From: Microglena sp. YARC | Taxonomy: Eukaryota > Chlorophyta > Chlorophyceae > Chlamydomonadales > Chlamydomonadaceae | Length of the DNA: 64,000 nt | NCBI GenBank assembly: GCA_022414725.1 | Contig: JAJSRW010001641.1 | Span: 1-64,000 of the forward strand | Direction of reading: 5' to 3' | Shown here: positions 47,775 to 57,805 of the stretch, piece after piece | Layout: each line of letters begins with the position of its first letter | How positions within the stretch are numbered: the stretch's first letter is position 1 | The notes under the pieces: model-generated | The model's database searches: none | The model's input: only the letters and a program-made list of their open reading frames with translations | What the model was told of the DNA's origin: nothing | Position numbers and translations under genes: made by a program

Positions 47775-48557
47775 ATGTGGTTATTGTTCACACTTGTATG
47801 CATGATTGTATGTTTATTTTTGTTCACGGTTATTTTGTATTCTTATAATGAGGACAACGAATTGATAACTTGTATCATGATCACTGGCGGTTACTCTGAC
47901 AGGAAACACTTTATAAAATTGTCTATAGATAATTTTAGAGAGCAAACGTATAAAAACAAACACTTGGTCATACTGAACCATGGGGATATACTTGACCATG
48001 ATCTGGATAAGATGTATAATGTCACAGAAATAAACACTACCAAGGATAATCAAACGCTTGGTGACCTAAGGAATATGGCATTCGATTATGTGCCATTCAA
48101 TGGATTATTTTGTGTGTGGGATGATGATGATTACAGGTCCGTGTCTTTTTTGAAAGTATTATACACCGCGATGAAACGTAATGGCGCAAGTGCTGTTTGT
48201 TTCACAAATCGTCTAGAGTACAACATGAACAATATGTTTGCATGGGAAACATATTGGGAGTCTGGGTTTGTGCATGTGTTAGCCAAGAAGCATTACATGA
48301 TCAAGTACGACAGCTTAGACAGCATGGAAGATGTACATCTCTTGGCAAGGATGCGCGATTTGTATATTGTACACACAATGTCACACAACGATCCTCGAAT
48401 GTATGTGCGATTGATCCATACCACAAACACGTCCCTATATGTGGATAGAGGAAAGAAAACTCTTGTGGGTGACAGGTACCCGCATTGGCACGAAAATTCA
48501 TTGGCCCCAAAGTACAAACGATATATAGATGATGTATACCTCCCAAAGCTTTTGTGA
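47775..48557 (+). CDS. Membrane-anchored glycosyltransferase, GT2-like
   Basis: 260 residues. Residues 1-24 (WLLFTLVCMIVCLFLFTVILY) form a signal anchor. The catalytic part has ITGGYSDRKHFIKLSIDNFR, the GDLRNMAF segment and a D-rich metal site WDDDDYR (about 113-119), as in GT-A fold family 2 enzymes. NCLDVs often carry their own glycosyltransferases to decorate capsid fibres. The sugar cannot be read from the sequence. Confidence 0.8.
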   Translation: MWLLFTLVCMIVCLFLFTVILYSYNEDNELITCIMITGGYSDRKHFIKLSIDNFREQTYKNKHLVILNHGDILDHDLDKMYNVTEINTTKDNQTLGDLRNMAFDYVPFNGLFCVWDDDDYRSVSFLKVLYTAMKRNGASAVCFTNRLEYNMNNMFAWETYWESGFVHVLAKKHYMIKYDSLDSMEDVHLLARMRDLYIVHTMSHNDPRMYVRLIHTTNTSLYVDRGKKTLVGDRYPHWHENSLAPKYKRYIDDVYLPKLL

Positions 48558-48616
48558 TTGTGCGTCAGTTATAAATATATATGTATCTAAGCATATTGAA
48601 AGTTACAAGAGTAAAC

Positions 48617-51600
48617 ATGGTTTCTGAATCGACTGAATCGTTTGACATTATTAAATCGTACATTGATGACGAACCACACTTTGTTGTCAAGCATCATCTA
48701 GACTCTTATAATGATTTTATGTTCGGTAGGATCCTAACACCATTAAATCTATGAACCCATTTCGTGTGCTAAAGACAAATGATAATACGGTGATAGATAT
48801 CAAGGTGTATATGGGAGGCGAAAGTGGGAAGGGTATTTATCTGGATAAACCTATTATGAATTACAATTCGAAGCCCCATGTTATGTTACCTAATGAAGCT
48901 AGGTTGCGAAATCTGTCATATGTTACTAATTTGTACGTGGACATCGACGTTGTCTATCAGACAAACAAAAACGACAATGAACCTGATGTGATTAAAAAGA
49001 CGTTCCAACGGGTATTTATAGGTGCTATACCTATCATGATGCATAGTAAACTTTGCACTTTGCGTGGACTGGACGAGGGCAACTTGATAGAAATGGGAGA
49101 ATGTCCTTACGACCAAGGTGGGTATTTTATCATAGACGGAAAGGAAAAGGTGATAATTGCCCAAGAGCGTGGTGCAACAAACAAGGTGTTTATTAATAAA
49201 TCATCATCCCCTGAGTATATATATGAGGGTTACATTCGTTGTACGTCTGAGGAAGATGCATTGTTCCCTAAAACGTTAAGATTATTCATGTTGTCTAAGG
49301 ACATTGCCTCTGGTAAACGGCTTAATTCAATCACATTGACTGTACCTCATATATCTACCCAAATACCGTTGTGTGTCATGTTCCGTGCTCTAGGTATAGA
49401 GAGTGATAAGGATATAATAAATCACATCATACCTAATAGCGAAAATGACTTGTCCATCGCCAATTTATTATATAGTTCTATAATTGATTGTCCCGGTATT
49501 TACACGCAAGAACATGCCCTTGAATACTTGAAAGAATTTACCGAGTACAAGACCGTTGAGCATGTCCGATATATTCTTATTTTCAACATGTTGCCCAACG
49601 TGGGACATGAATACCATAGCAAAGCAATGTATTTGGGACATATTGTGAATAAACTGTTATCAACACACCTCGATAGGTTGGATGAAACGGATAGGGACAA
49701 CTATATGTACAAACGAGTGCATTTGTCAGGATTTATGTTGTCTGATATATTCAGGGATTTTTATAATAGCTTGAGGAGACACGTTAGAAATACGATTGAC
49801 AGAGAGTATGAGAAAGGTCCTTGGCAAAAGGCAGGCAATATACACGACATTGTCAACCTTGTCAATATGGATACTATTTTCCCTTCATCCTTTATTACCG
49901 AGGGCATGTTGAAATCCATGAAGGGTAATTGGGGGATGATGGACGATCCGTCAAAAGCTGGAATTGTCCAAGATCTCAGTCGGATATCGTATGTTGGGTG
50001 CGTGAGTCATCTCCGTAGGGTGAACACGCCTATTGATAGGTCTATCAAGATATTGAGTCCTCATCGCCTCAATACGTCCCAGTATGGTTTCATGTGTCCT
50101 GTCGAGAGTCCTGATGGTGCTAGTGTTGGTTTGATTAAAAACATAGCAATGATGACACATATAACATTCGATACCCCCCCTGGTGCTATATACGATGCCA
50201 TGAATTCGATGGGAGATGGATTTTGTATTTGGTTGGATGACATGACATTGAACGATATAACAGACAAAAGTGTAAAATTGTTTGTAAACAATGCTTGGGT
50301 TGCACTAGTATTTCAACCTGAGAAAGTCGTCCGGTATTTGAAAATGTTGAAGCGTAACGCGTTGATCAGTGTGTTTACTTCTATATCTTGGGACGTCCGT
50401 GCGCATGTCTTGAGTGTATTGTCTGAGGCGGGTAGGTGTTGTCGACCTATGTTCATTGTGAATCCTGATAAGACCCTCAGGATAAAAGGAGCCAAATATG
50501 AAGAATGGAGTGATTTGTTCCGCGGGACGTTGGTTTCACGTGATAAATTTGATTTCTACAACAAAATGTTTGCCAATCCATTCGAGGTAACTGGTATAAA
50601 TGATATAGATGAGTTGTTGACAAAACTCGAGTCTACGAGCGCAATCATGGAATTTATAGACGTGGAGGAGACGAATACAAGTATGATTGCCATGACGCAG
50701 AACGATGTAGTTAGAAACGCACTCGTAGGTTACACCCATGTCGAGATTCATCCGTCCACAATGTTCAGCATATATACTGCAACAATCCCATTATCAAACC
50801 ACAATCAAGCCCCCAGGAACATCTTCTCTGGCGCTCAAGGGAAACAAGCTGTCGGTGTATTTGCGACCAATTTCAACAATCGCCTAGATACGATGACGTA
50901 TATATTACACTATCCTCAAAAGCCGCTAGTGACAACCATGTTTAACGACATGTTTCATTGTAATAAACTTCCTTCTGGGGAGAATTTGATTGTTGCCATT
51001 TCTTGTTACACTGGATATAATCAAGAGGATTCTATTATGATCAACAAATCCTCCGTCGAACGCGGAATGTTCAATATGACATACTTCAAAACCGTTGTCG
51101 ATTCCGAATCAAGTAACAAGGACCAGAAGATCATATTCACCCACCCCGTGGCTGTAGCTAGCAAGGGGAAGCACTGCAAGATCAAAGGTTTTGCTAATTA
51201 TACAAAGATAAATGAGGAAACCGGATTGCCGATTATAAATTCCAGGATAGAAGAGGGTGATGTGTTTCTTGGCAAATGCAAAGTTTCGACAAAGGACGAC
51301 AAAAATAACGACATATTTAAAGACGCAAATACGGAAGTGTACACAGACACTAGTTTGAAGGCGGACAAAACGGTGTCTGGTTTCGTAGACAAAATTTTCG
51401 TGAGCCAGAACAAAATGAATGAGAACAATGTCAAAATAAGGTTCCGAAAATGGAGAAAACCAGAACTAGGTGACAAGTGTGCATCGCGTCATGGACAAAA
51501 AGGTGTCGTGGGGATGCTTTTACCCGCCGAACAGATGCCGTTCACGAAGGATGGATTAATTCCTGACATGATAATCAATCCCCACGCATTCCCAAGTCGA

Positions 51601-52182
51601 ATGACAATCGCCCATTTACTCGAATGTGTCATTTCAAAAGTATGTTGTTTGGATGGATTCGAATACGATGCAACACCATTTGAAAACCACGACTTTGAAT
51701 CTATATTCTCTAGGTTAAAGAGCCATGGTCTCGAGTGCCACGGAAATGAGATAATGTACAACGGTATGACCGGAGACCAAATAGAATCTAGTATATTCAT
51801 TGGCCCGACGTATTACCAACGATTAAAACATATGGTAGCTGATAAAATCAATTATCGGTTGAGTGGTCCCGTAACGAGCATCACTCGTCAACCCACTAAG
51901 GGCCGGGCTAACGACGGCGGACTGCGTATAGGAACAATGGAAACTGATGTATTGGTGAGTAATGGAATGGTCGGGTTTTTGAAAGAATCTTTGATGGAGC
52001 GAGCAGACGGATGCACGTTCATGATTGATGCTGATAATGGAAATATCACGAGTTCGACAAAGGGTGTCAGTAATATAGACAAGATAAATGTACCATATGC
52101 TATCAAAGCGTTGATGTATGAAGTAAATACACTGGGCATCAATCCAATTTTGATTAACGTAAAAAAAAACCTTACCTTATAA
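48617..52182 (+). pseudogene. RNA polymerase second-largest subunit RPB2, one frameshift near the start
   Basis: The main frame (48751-52182, 1143 residues) has all core RPB2 motifs: GGYFIIDGKEK, RFKD-like and GYNQEDSIMINKSSVERGMF, RHGQKGVVG, and GGLRIGTMETD near the C-terminus. The first 45 residues (48617-48751, MVSESTESFDIIKSYIDDEP, then SYNDFMFGRI) lie in a different frame. The change occurs at about 48737-48748, just where the family sequence continues. The C-terminal clamp region has one Cys only, so the zinc ribbon of cellular RPB2 is missing. No intein is present. Confidence 0.93.
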
Positions 52183-52185
52183 TAA

Positions 52186-52308
52186 ATGGATCCATCAGAA
52201 GAACTTACAGAAGAACTTACAGAAGTACCACCTATTCATGGCAGTATTTACCGTGGTTCTTATCATCTATATGACCCAAATACCCCGTTTAATCTAAGCA
52301 CGAGTTAA
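52186..52308 (+). CDS. Small unknown protein directly after RPB2, 40 residues
   Basis: ATG at 52186, three bases after the RPB2 stop, and stop at 52306-52308. It starts MDPSEELTEELTEVPPIHGS; the EELT unit is repeated. It ends within the 3' end of the convergent gene. It could be a real small protein or a chance frame. Confidence 0.35.
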   Translation: MDPSEELTEELTEVPPIHGSIYRGSYHLYDPNTPFNLSTS

Positions 52309-52773
52309 TTTCATTGTTATGAATATGATTAAACCCGAAATGAACGCCTTTGCAATGAAATCTCCGTAAGGAATGCGATCAATTGCCACACACCTCTCGA
52401 GTACTTTCTTTATAGGTAGTATTTGCACCAATAGGAATACGACAACAACAATCACAAATAGCTGTACGTCGTCGATATTACATAGATTTTGAAGCACTAG
52501 ATCTTTTTTCATTTCATACGGTATAGTATTTGTTACAGATTCATCGTATGTTTGACGCTGTTCATTATTATATACTTCTTCATCTATGATACGTTCCATC
52601 TCACTTTCAACCTCATCATAATGCTCATTGTTTTGATTTTGATTTTGATTTTGATTTTGTTTGATTTTGATTTTGTGTTTGATTTTGATTTGATTTTGAT
52701 TTTGATTTTGCATCGACTTGATCTTATGTAGTGGTGTAGACTTCCTTTGACTTGGGAATTGTGTGTCTGTCAT
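52294..52773 (-). CDS. Low-complexity membrane protein with QN and KI repeats
   Basis: About 159 residues from MTDTQFPSQRKSTPLHKI. Residues about 20-50 are QNQNQ / KIKIK repeats made from a six-base DNA repeat (GATTTT-type, 52636-52710). The C-terminal third has one strong membrane segment (QLFVIVVVVFLLVQILPI) and a weaker second one (FISGLIIFITMKL). No family is recognised. Confidence 0.6.
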   Translation of the reverse strand: MTDTQFPSQRKSTPLHKIKSMQNQNQNQIKIKHKIKIKQNQNQNQNQNNEHYDEVESEMERIIDEEVYNNEQRQTYDESVTNTIPYEMKKDLVLQNLCNIDDVQLFVIVVVVFLLVQILPIKKVLERCVAIDRIPYGDFIAKAFISGLIIFITMKLTRA

Positions 52774-53044
52774 CTCAGTTATTTGTATTAGACACACAAA
52801 GAAAAATATTGGTATCAAACGCCAACTTATGAAATAGAAGAATGACTAACTTGATTAAGAATTGACAAGTTTATTTTGAACCGTCATATCGAGTACATTA
52901 ATATATATATCATTGCAATGTAATGACTGATCTTCATCCTTTTAGTAGGACGATATTCAATATCATCATTAAGACTATCTAAATCTAAAACTCTCTTTGC
53001 ACTCATCTTGTTACATATAATAGTTTAATTCTTATATCATTTTT
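52774..53044. other. A+T-rich spacer without a clear gene
   Basis: About 270 bp between two leftward genes. I see a short frame reading leftward from 53005 (MSAKRVLD) that stops after eight codons, and no other gene, tRNA or strong hairpin. It may hold the promoter of the gene at 52294-52773. Confidence 0.45.
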
Positions 53045-54319
53045 TTAGAAACTATCTAGAAAAGGTTGTAATATTAACTGCAGTGCCGCTTCGTTGTTTA
53101 TGATACCAGGTTTGACGTAATCATCATAGCACTTTTGTGTCAGCATATCTTGCATCGCTGTTACAAGTTCGTCGTCTTCCCCACTGTTGTAAGCATCAAC
53201 AATGTGTCTAGGACGTGACGACAATACAGTGTTCTTAACTTTTATAGCTGCTTCTGCAATCTCCCTGTCGATCGCCCATTTAGGTTTTAGGGGAGTCATG
53301 TCATTACCCTGGTCAATCGCTTCCAAGCTCGATATGATTCTCATTATTTTACCTGTGCTGCATACAACTGTCCCATGCTCAACAGCGGATGCTAATTGGT
53401 CTGCTAATGCCAATACCAACTCTTCCTTGTTTGTGTTGTTTACATTCGAGTTAATACGATTCCATATAGCATTCAATATTTGCATTTCTGTCTTTCCGTA
53501 TTTCGAATGGACGTTTTTGTCATTGATTGAGTTGAGCACGATTGAAATGTTATCTTTGTCTATCGTCGCCAACTTTGGATGGGTCTTGTAAATAGTTTTT
53601 ATTATATCTATGTTATCCGTATCATCTCCCATAGACAATGTGTCTATGTTTTTCTTAGCAGCATTTTGTAATTGGCTATCGTGAACGTTTTGGGAATCGT
53701 TAACGATAACAGGTGTAACTACAACAATTGTGTTTGTGTCTGTATCATTTACTATGACCAATGGGGCATGTTGTTCTGTAGGAACTAGTGTATTCGGTTT
53801 TACGTTTGAAATCAGTTCTATTATATTCGTTGGCAATAATTGCGAGTATTTGTATTGTATACGATCAATATCATCATACATCAATGGTGTAATGTTGTGT
53901 AAAACGTATTTTGCGTAGTCTTTCGATCTTTGTGAGAATTCTTCGCAGTAACATATATATTTGAAAATCCTTCCCGCTATTATTTTTTCGGGTGGAATAT
54001 TAGGATGTAGACCATATGCATACAATTCAGCTATTTCTATGACGGCATCTTCATATCCGTAATTTTGGAATGCTAGAACGTAATGGTGAAGAGCTTGAAT
54101 ACCATCTTTCAATTCGTTTTTGAACACCCTCGCCATTTGCAAATCATCCTCCTCTTCCTCTTTGTATATTTCGCTTCCCTCTGCGATGACATGTGGTCTA
54201 ATTATAAACATAGGTTCTATTATGTGTTGTTTTTTAACCCTATGCATTGTCTTTGTGTGTACTATGTACAATATTGGTACAAGTATACATAATGCCACAA
54301 GCAATACTATGTAAATCAT
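53045..54319 (-). CDS. Conserved NCLDV membrane-anchored protein
   Basis: 424 residues from MIYIVLLVALCILVPILYIV, an N-terminal anchor. The rest is soluble. The segment NDSQNVHDSQLQNAAKKN, followed by ILNAIWNRINSNVNN and LADQLASAVEHGTVVCSTGK, is a pattern I associate with a family shared by phycodna- and mimivirus-like genomes, function unknown. It diverges from PCNA with 42 bp between, and the shared leader is A+T-rich. A virion membrane role is possible. Confidence 0.7.
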   Translation of the reverse strand: MIYIVLLVALCILVPILYIVHTKTMHRVKKQHIIEPMFIIRPHVIAEGSEIYKEEEEDDLQMARVFKNELKDGIQALHHYVLAFQNYGYEDAVIEIAELYAYGLHPNIPPEKIIAGRIFKYICYCEEFSQRSKDYAKYVLHNITPLMYDDIDRIQYKYSQLLPTNIIELISNVKPNTLVPTEQHAPLVIVNDTDTNTIVVVTPVIVNDSQNVHDSQLQNAAKKNIDTLSMGDDTDNIDIIKTIYKTHPKLATIDKDNISIVLNSINDKNVHSKYGKTEMQILNAIWNRINSNVNNTNKEELVLALADQLASAVEHGTVVCSTGKIMRIISSLEAIDQGNDMTPLKPKWAIDREIAEAAIKVKNTVLSSRPRHIVDAYNSGEDDELVTAMQDMLTQKCYDDYVKPGIINNEAALQLILQPFLDSF

Positions 54320-54361
54320 TCTAAAATACCTAAAGACAAAGAATGAAATGAAATGTAACAA

Positions 54362-55138
54362 ATGTCTTCGACTTTTAATATAGAAATCAAGACTGTACAG
54401 TCGGGTGCCTTTAAAATATTAATAGAGGCACTGAAAGAACTATTAACAGAATGTTCATTCGAGATCGACGAGACTGGAATAAAGCTCGTGTCTATGGACA
54501 CAAGTCATACTATTTTAGTTCACATGAAACTGGATGCGAACAAATTCGAGTATTTCCATTGCAAGCAAAAGACAATAATTGGTATAAACATGATTAACTT
54601 CCAAAAACTTATAAAAACAGTAAACAGTAACGACGCTCTTACGTTGTATATGGAAGAAAATAACATGAACTACCTCGGCATTCGCATAGAAAACAACGAA
54701 AAAAACACAAAGACGACATACAAATTGAATTTGATTGATTTGGATCGTCAGGACATGAACATTGACCCCGCGGCATTCAACAATATCATAACTCTGCCAT
54801 CGAATGACTTTATGAAACTCATCAGAGACATGAACAATATAGCGGATTACGTTGAGATCCAAAATATTAAGAATCAACTCATATTCCAGTGCAAAGGTGA
54901 TTTCTGCCAACAAGAAACGATATTGTCCGATAGTGACGACAAGATACAATGCTCCCACGAATCCGATGAGATTGTACAAGGTGTATTCAATCTGAAATAC
55001 TTGGTGTTGTTTACAAAATGCACAAATTTATGCAACACTGTGTTCTTGTACCTTCGTAACAACTATCCTTTGATCTGCCAATACATGGTAGCTTCGTTGG
55101 GAGAGATAAAATTGTGTATCGCACCACAAAGAATTTAA
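54362..55138 (+). CDS. PCNA sliding clamp
   Basis: 258 residues, the normal size of PCNA. It begins with the family pattern (FNIEIKTVQSGAFKILIEAL, LLTECSFEIDETGIKLVSMD) and continues through LDANKFEYFHC and the inter-domain connector to SLGEIKLCIAPQRI at the end. The ring tethers polymerase, ligase and other factors to DNA and probably works with the ligase at 34724. Intact. Confidence 0.93.
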   Translation: MSSTFNIEIKTVQSGAFKILIEALKELLTECSFEIDETGIKLVSMDTSHTILVHMKLDANKFEYFHCKQKTIIGINMINFQKLIKTVNSNDALTLYMEENNMNYLGIRIENNEKNTKTTYKLNLIDLDRQDMNIDPAAFNNIITLPSNDFMKLIRDMNNIADYVEIQNIKNQLIFQCKGDFCQQETILSDSDDKIQCSHESDEIVQGVFNLKYLVLFTKCTNLCNTVFLYLRNNYPLICQYMVASLGEIKLCIAPQRI

Positions 55139-55180
55139 TTCGTTTAAGATTTGTACAATATATGGTTATTATATAGAAGA

Positions 55181-55597
55181 ATGTTGTCAGTCATTGTAAA
55201 AACGGTCATTATCTTTTTACTAGTGATCATTGTTGTTCACCTAGTCATCGTCAAGTCGCTAGATATATCCCCCCCTCCCCCGCAGATACATGACGAAAAA
55301 ACAATAGATCACATGGTAGATCAATTAATTGAAAAAAAAATAGACAATATATTTCCAATTGTACAGAGTTCGACAGTTATTACTCCTCCACAAATATCAC
55401 CTCATAAAATAGACGACTTGTTTAACTACGTTTATAATGACACTAGTGATAAGAAACAAAAATCTATTTCTTTAGATAATATTCCTGATACGGTTCCTAC
55501 ATCTAACACTGCTCCCGCGTCTACTGACGCAGTTACCCCGATAGAAGGTGTTTGTGCTTTCGAAGACGAAGGCTCTTCTGTGTATGGTGTTTTCTAA
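55181..55597 (+). CDS. Single-pass membrane protein, unknown
   Basis: 138 residues from MLSVIVKTVIIFLLVIIVVH, an N-terminal anchor. A Pro/Ser/Thr-rich disordered tail follows (SPPPPQIHDEKTIDHM) and ends in FEDEGSSVYGVF, with similarity to C-terminal tails of small virion membrane proteins. It follows PCNA by about 40 bp. No family is firmly recognised. Confidence 0.6.
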   Translation: MLSVIVKTVIIFLLVIIVVHLVIVKSLDISPPPPQIHDEKTIDHMVDQLIEKKIDNIFPIVQSSTVITPPQISPHKIDDLFNYVYNDTSDKKQKSISLDNIPDTVPTSNTAPASTDAVTPIEGVCAFEDEGSSVYGVF

Positions 55598-55602
55598 TAG
55601 CG

Positions 55603-56119
55603 TTATCCAATTTTCCACCTGTTTCCACAATTGATGCAAGTAATGAATAATGTCATGGGTTCATCTGCTGAGCGTAGTTGTACTTCTCTATATGAACATT
55701 CTCTCTTTTTGCATTTACCGCACTTGAATTTGTCTGTCATTGACGATGGTTTCTCCTCAAACATCGTCTCACTTAGTTTAATCTTTGTATCCAAGTATTG
55801 GCTCCAGAGTTCTGGGAAAGTATTTTCACTCTTCAAATAAGCTAAGTTCGCTAGGATTGAACTCGTTTCCACAAAACCTGTCATGGAATCTTTCATTTTT
55901 CACGTACGAATCCTTATCTAAATTGGATACGATACTGATAGATTTCGCAATATACAGCGATGCAAAGTGGGTATTCTTCCAACTCCGGACAATGTTATGC
56001 TCCACTGAGTAATCGATGCACCAATTGTAAATACCTAATTCGATATCTTTGCATGCTGACGTTTCTATACCGCATTTTGTATTGATGTTTTCAATACACT
56101 TTTCGCGCGTCTTTTCCAT
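55603..56119 (-). pseudogene. Transcription elongation factor TFIIS, one frameshift
   Basis: The second frame (55603-55896) has the TFIIS central end and zinc ribbon: [12 protein letters not shown], then [34 protein letters not shown]. That contains four Cys and the RSADEPMT acidic loop that enters the polymerase active site. The first frame (to about 55845) has the preceding helical domain. The switch lies at about 55841-55846, where one extra base outside any homopolymer would explain it. TFIIS rescues arrested polymerase by activating its RNA cleavage. The start at 56119 drops 12 residues of a longer frame. Confidence 0.88.
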
Positions 56120-56235
56120 GCTGTACTGTGTTGTATGTATGTATTTATTATACATCGTATCATTTTTTTAAATTGTTTTTCATTCATAAAAAATGATAAC
56201 CATATAAAACGAACAGCGACTTTAGTATTATAACA

Positions 56236-56781
56236 ATGTTCTCTAACATATTGGACGGCGATGATGACATTAATGTTGTTGAAATTGTTCTCGTTTCGAA
56301 GAAGATATCGGATTCGTTATACGAATTCAATTTCGAGCAAGACAAATTTTTGAAATTGTTAAAAGCAGTTTCAAAAAAATATAAATTGAAATACTTCTCG
56401 AAGAAAACTAAGAGGTACAGGATAGAAAATCAGTATATGGAGATTCACAACGACGATATAAAAGTGTTTCAGCAATCATGTATAACGAACGTATACAACA
56501 ATCAGTTTCTCTATGTATATTACAAAAGGGACAAACTCCCTTATCATAAGTTTCCGTGTACGAAAAACATAAACGAAATTATATTCATTCAGCGATTAAC
56601 GTTTCGAATTCATAATAGATTGTTCTTAAATTTCGAAATACAGAAAAATATGAACAATGACCAAACTTTCAAGATCTATTTCAATTATAATCACATCAAG
56701 TCGTCGGAGCTAAGTACAATAGAAGACATGTTGCAAGAGTTCGTAACTATGATACAATCCTGTGAGGCATCCATTTGTTGA
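56236..56781 (+). CDS. Unknown protein, 181 residues
   Basis: An intact frame rich in Lys, Tyr, Phe and Asn, with a beta-rich look (RLTFRIHNRLFLNFEIQKN, FKIYFNYNHI). No family can be claimed. It overlaps the convergent guanylyltransferase-like gene by 35 bp at its 3' end; both lie in an area of transcription and capping genes. Confidence 0.55.
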   Translation: MFSNILDGDDDINVVEIVLVSKKISDSLYEFNFEQDKFLKLLKAVSKKYKLKYFSKKTKRYRIENQYMEIHNDDIKVFQQSCITNVYNNQFLYVYYKRDKLPYHKFPCTKNINEIIFIQRLTFRIHNRLFLNFEIQKNMNNDQTFKIYFNYNHIKSSELSTIEDMLQEFVTMIQSCEASIC

Positions 56782-57763
56782 ATTTGGTATTCCATGTACA
56801 ACATACGACAATTTTATCAATAACGTTACAATCAACCATAGCATTGCGGAGAAATTGACTGATTTTCATTGTTGGAACGCATGCTATGAATGTCTCGTTT
56901 GAGTTGTTTGTTAGTTCATAAACATCTGGTGTATTGGTTTTCTTACAGTAGAACATGACCTCTTCTAAATTATTACAAGTATATGAGCTGAGCTTGTTGT
57001 GAACAATCTTGGTCGGTTCTTCTTTTTTCTCTAATATTTGATCTGTTTTTGTCAAAAAGTCGGACACCCGTTTATATGACTCTCTTTTGACGTTCTTTAT
57101 CAGCTTGTCATCGAAGTTGACTAGGAAATCTTTGAACTTAAGATGCAAAGATTTGAATATAAGGCCTCTCGTGCTGTAAGGTATAGATGGTATGAACGAG
57201 TTCAAGACATTGTCAAGTTCGTCATAGTTGAAATATTTTTTTACCTCAAAACGACAATAAGCAACCCACGGGTCGTGAATGTACTTGTTTTCAAAAATAT
57301 CTATCAACATTTGAATCCGTTTCAAGAGATTGACGTTTGTCATCAATACATTATTACCGACTATCAAGTCGTTTGAAATAAATATCCATTTGTTGGTATT
57401 GTCCTTGACCATTTCACCATCTATCAACGTCCCTGTAAAGAGTTCGTCGTCGAACCAAGCCTTTATCATGACCATTCTAGGATAGAAGTAACCTTGTTGT
57501 ACTTTTTTGTCAATAAAAATACATTGGTTAACGTCATTTTTCTTGGTCAGATACAGTAAGTACGGATTACCATTAGTCTTTGTACATATAAGATGTGGAT
57601 TGTTATTCAAAATAGGCAATGAAGCTGATGTCAGTTTTTCATAGTGCTTTTGGATGATTTTGACACCGAATTTTTCGATATCTGTCAAGACATCTTTCTT
57701 AGCAAGATCGCATTTTATATTATATCCGATCCTGTCACAAAATGAAATTGTTCCAATGTGCAT
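56747..57763 (-). CDS. Guanylyltransferase / ligase-like nucleotidyltransferase with KTNG
   Basis: 338 residues. Motif I reads ICTKTNGNPYLLYL near residue 63, where capping enzymes and ligases have K-x-DG. The Lys nucleophile is present but the Asp is Asn. A motif III/IV-like GTLIDGEMV lies near 110, a GLIFKSL segment (motif IV-like) near 203, and NKWMPHR at the C-terminus resembles the OB-fold motif VI region of capping enzymes. Proteins like this exist beside the main capping enzyme in some NCLDVs. It may be an RNA-end-modifying enzyme or an inactive homologue. Intact. Confidence 0.7.
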   Translation of the reverse strand: MHIGTISFCDRIGYNIKCDLAKKDVLTDIEKFGVKIIQKHYEKLTSASLPILNNNPHLICTKTNGNPYLLYLTKKNDVNQCIFIDKKVQQGYFYPRMVMIKAWFDDELFTGTLIDGEMVKDNTNKWIFISNDLIVGNNVLMTNVNLLKRIQMLIDIFENKYIHDPWVAYCRFEVKKYFNYDELDNVLNSFIPSIPYSTRGLIFKSLHLKFKDFLVNFDDKLIKNVKRESYKRVSDFLTKTDQILEKKEEPTKIVHNKLSSYTCNNLEEVMFYCKKTNTPDVYELTNNSNETFIACVPTMKISQFLRNAMVDCNVIDKIVVCCTWNTKFNKWMPHRIVS

Positions 57764-57805
57764 CCTGTTAATCTAACAATGTTAATATTGTTTTATATCA
57801 TTTTT

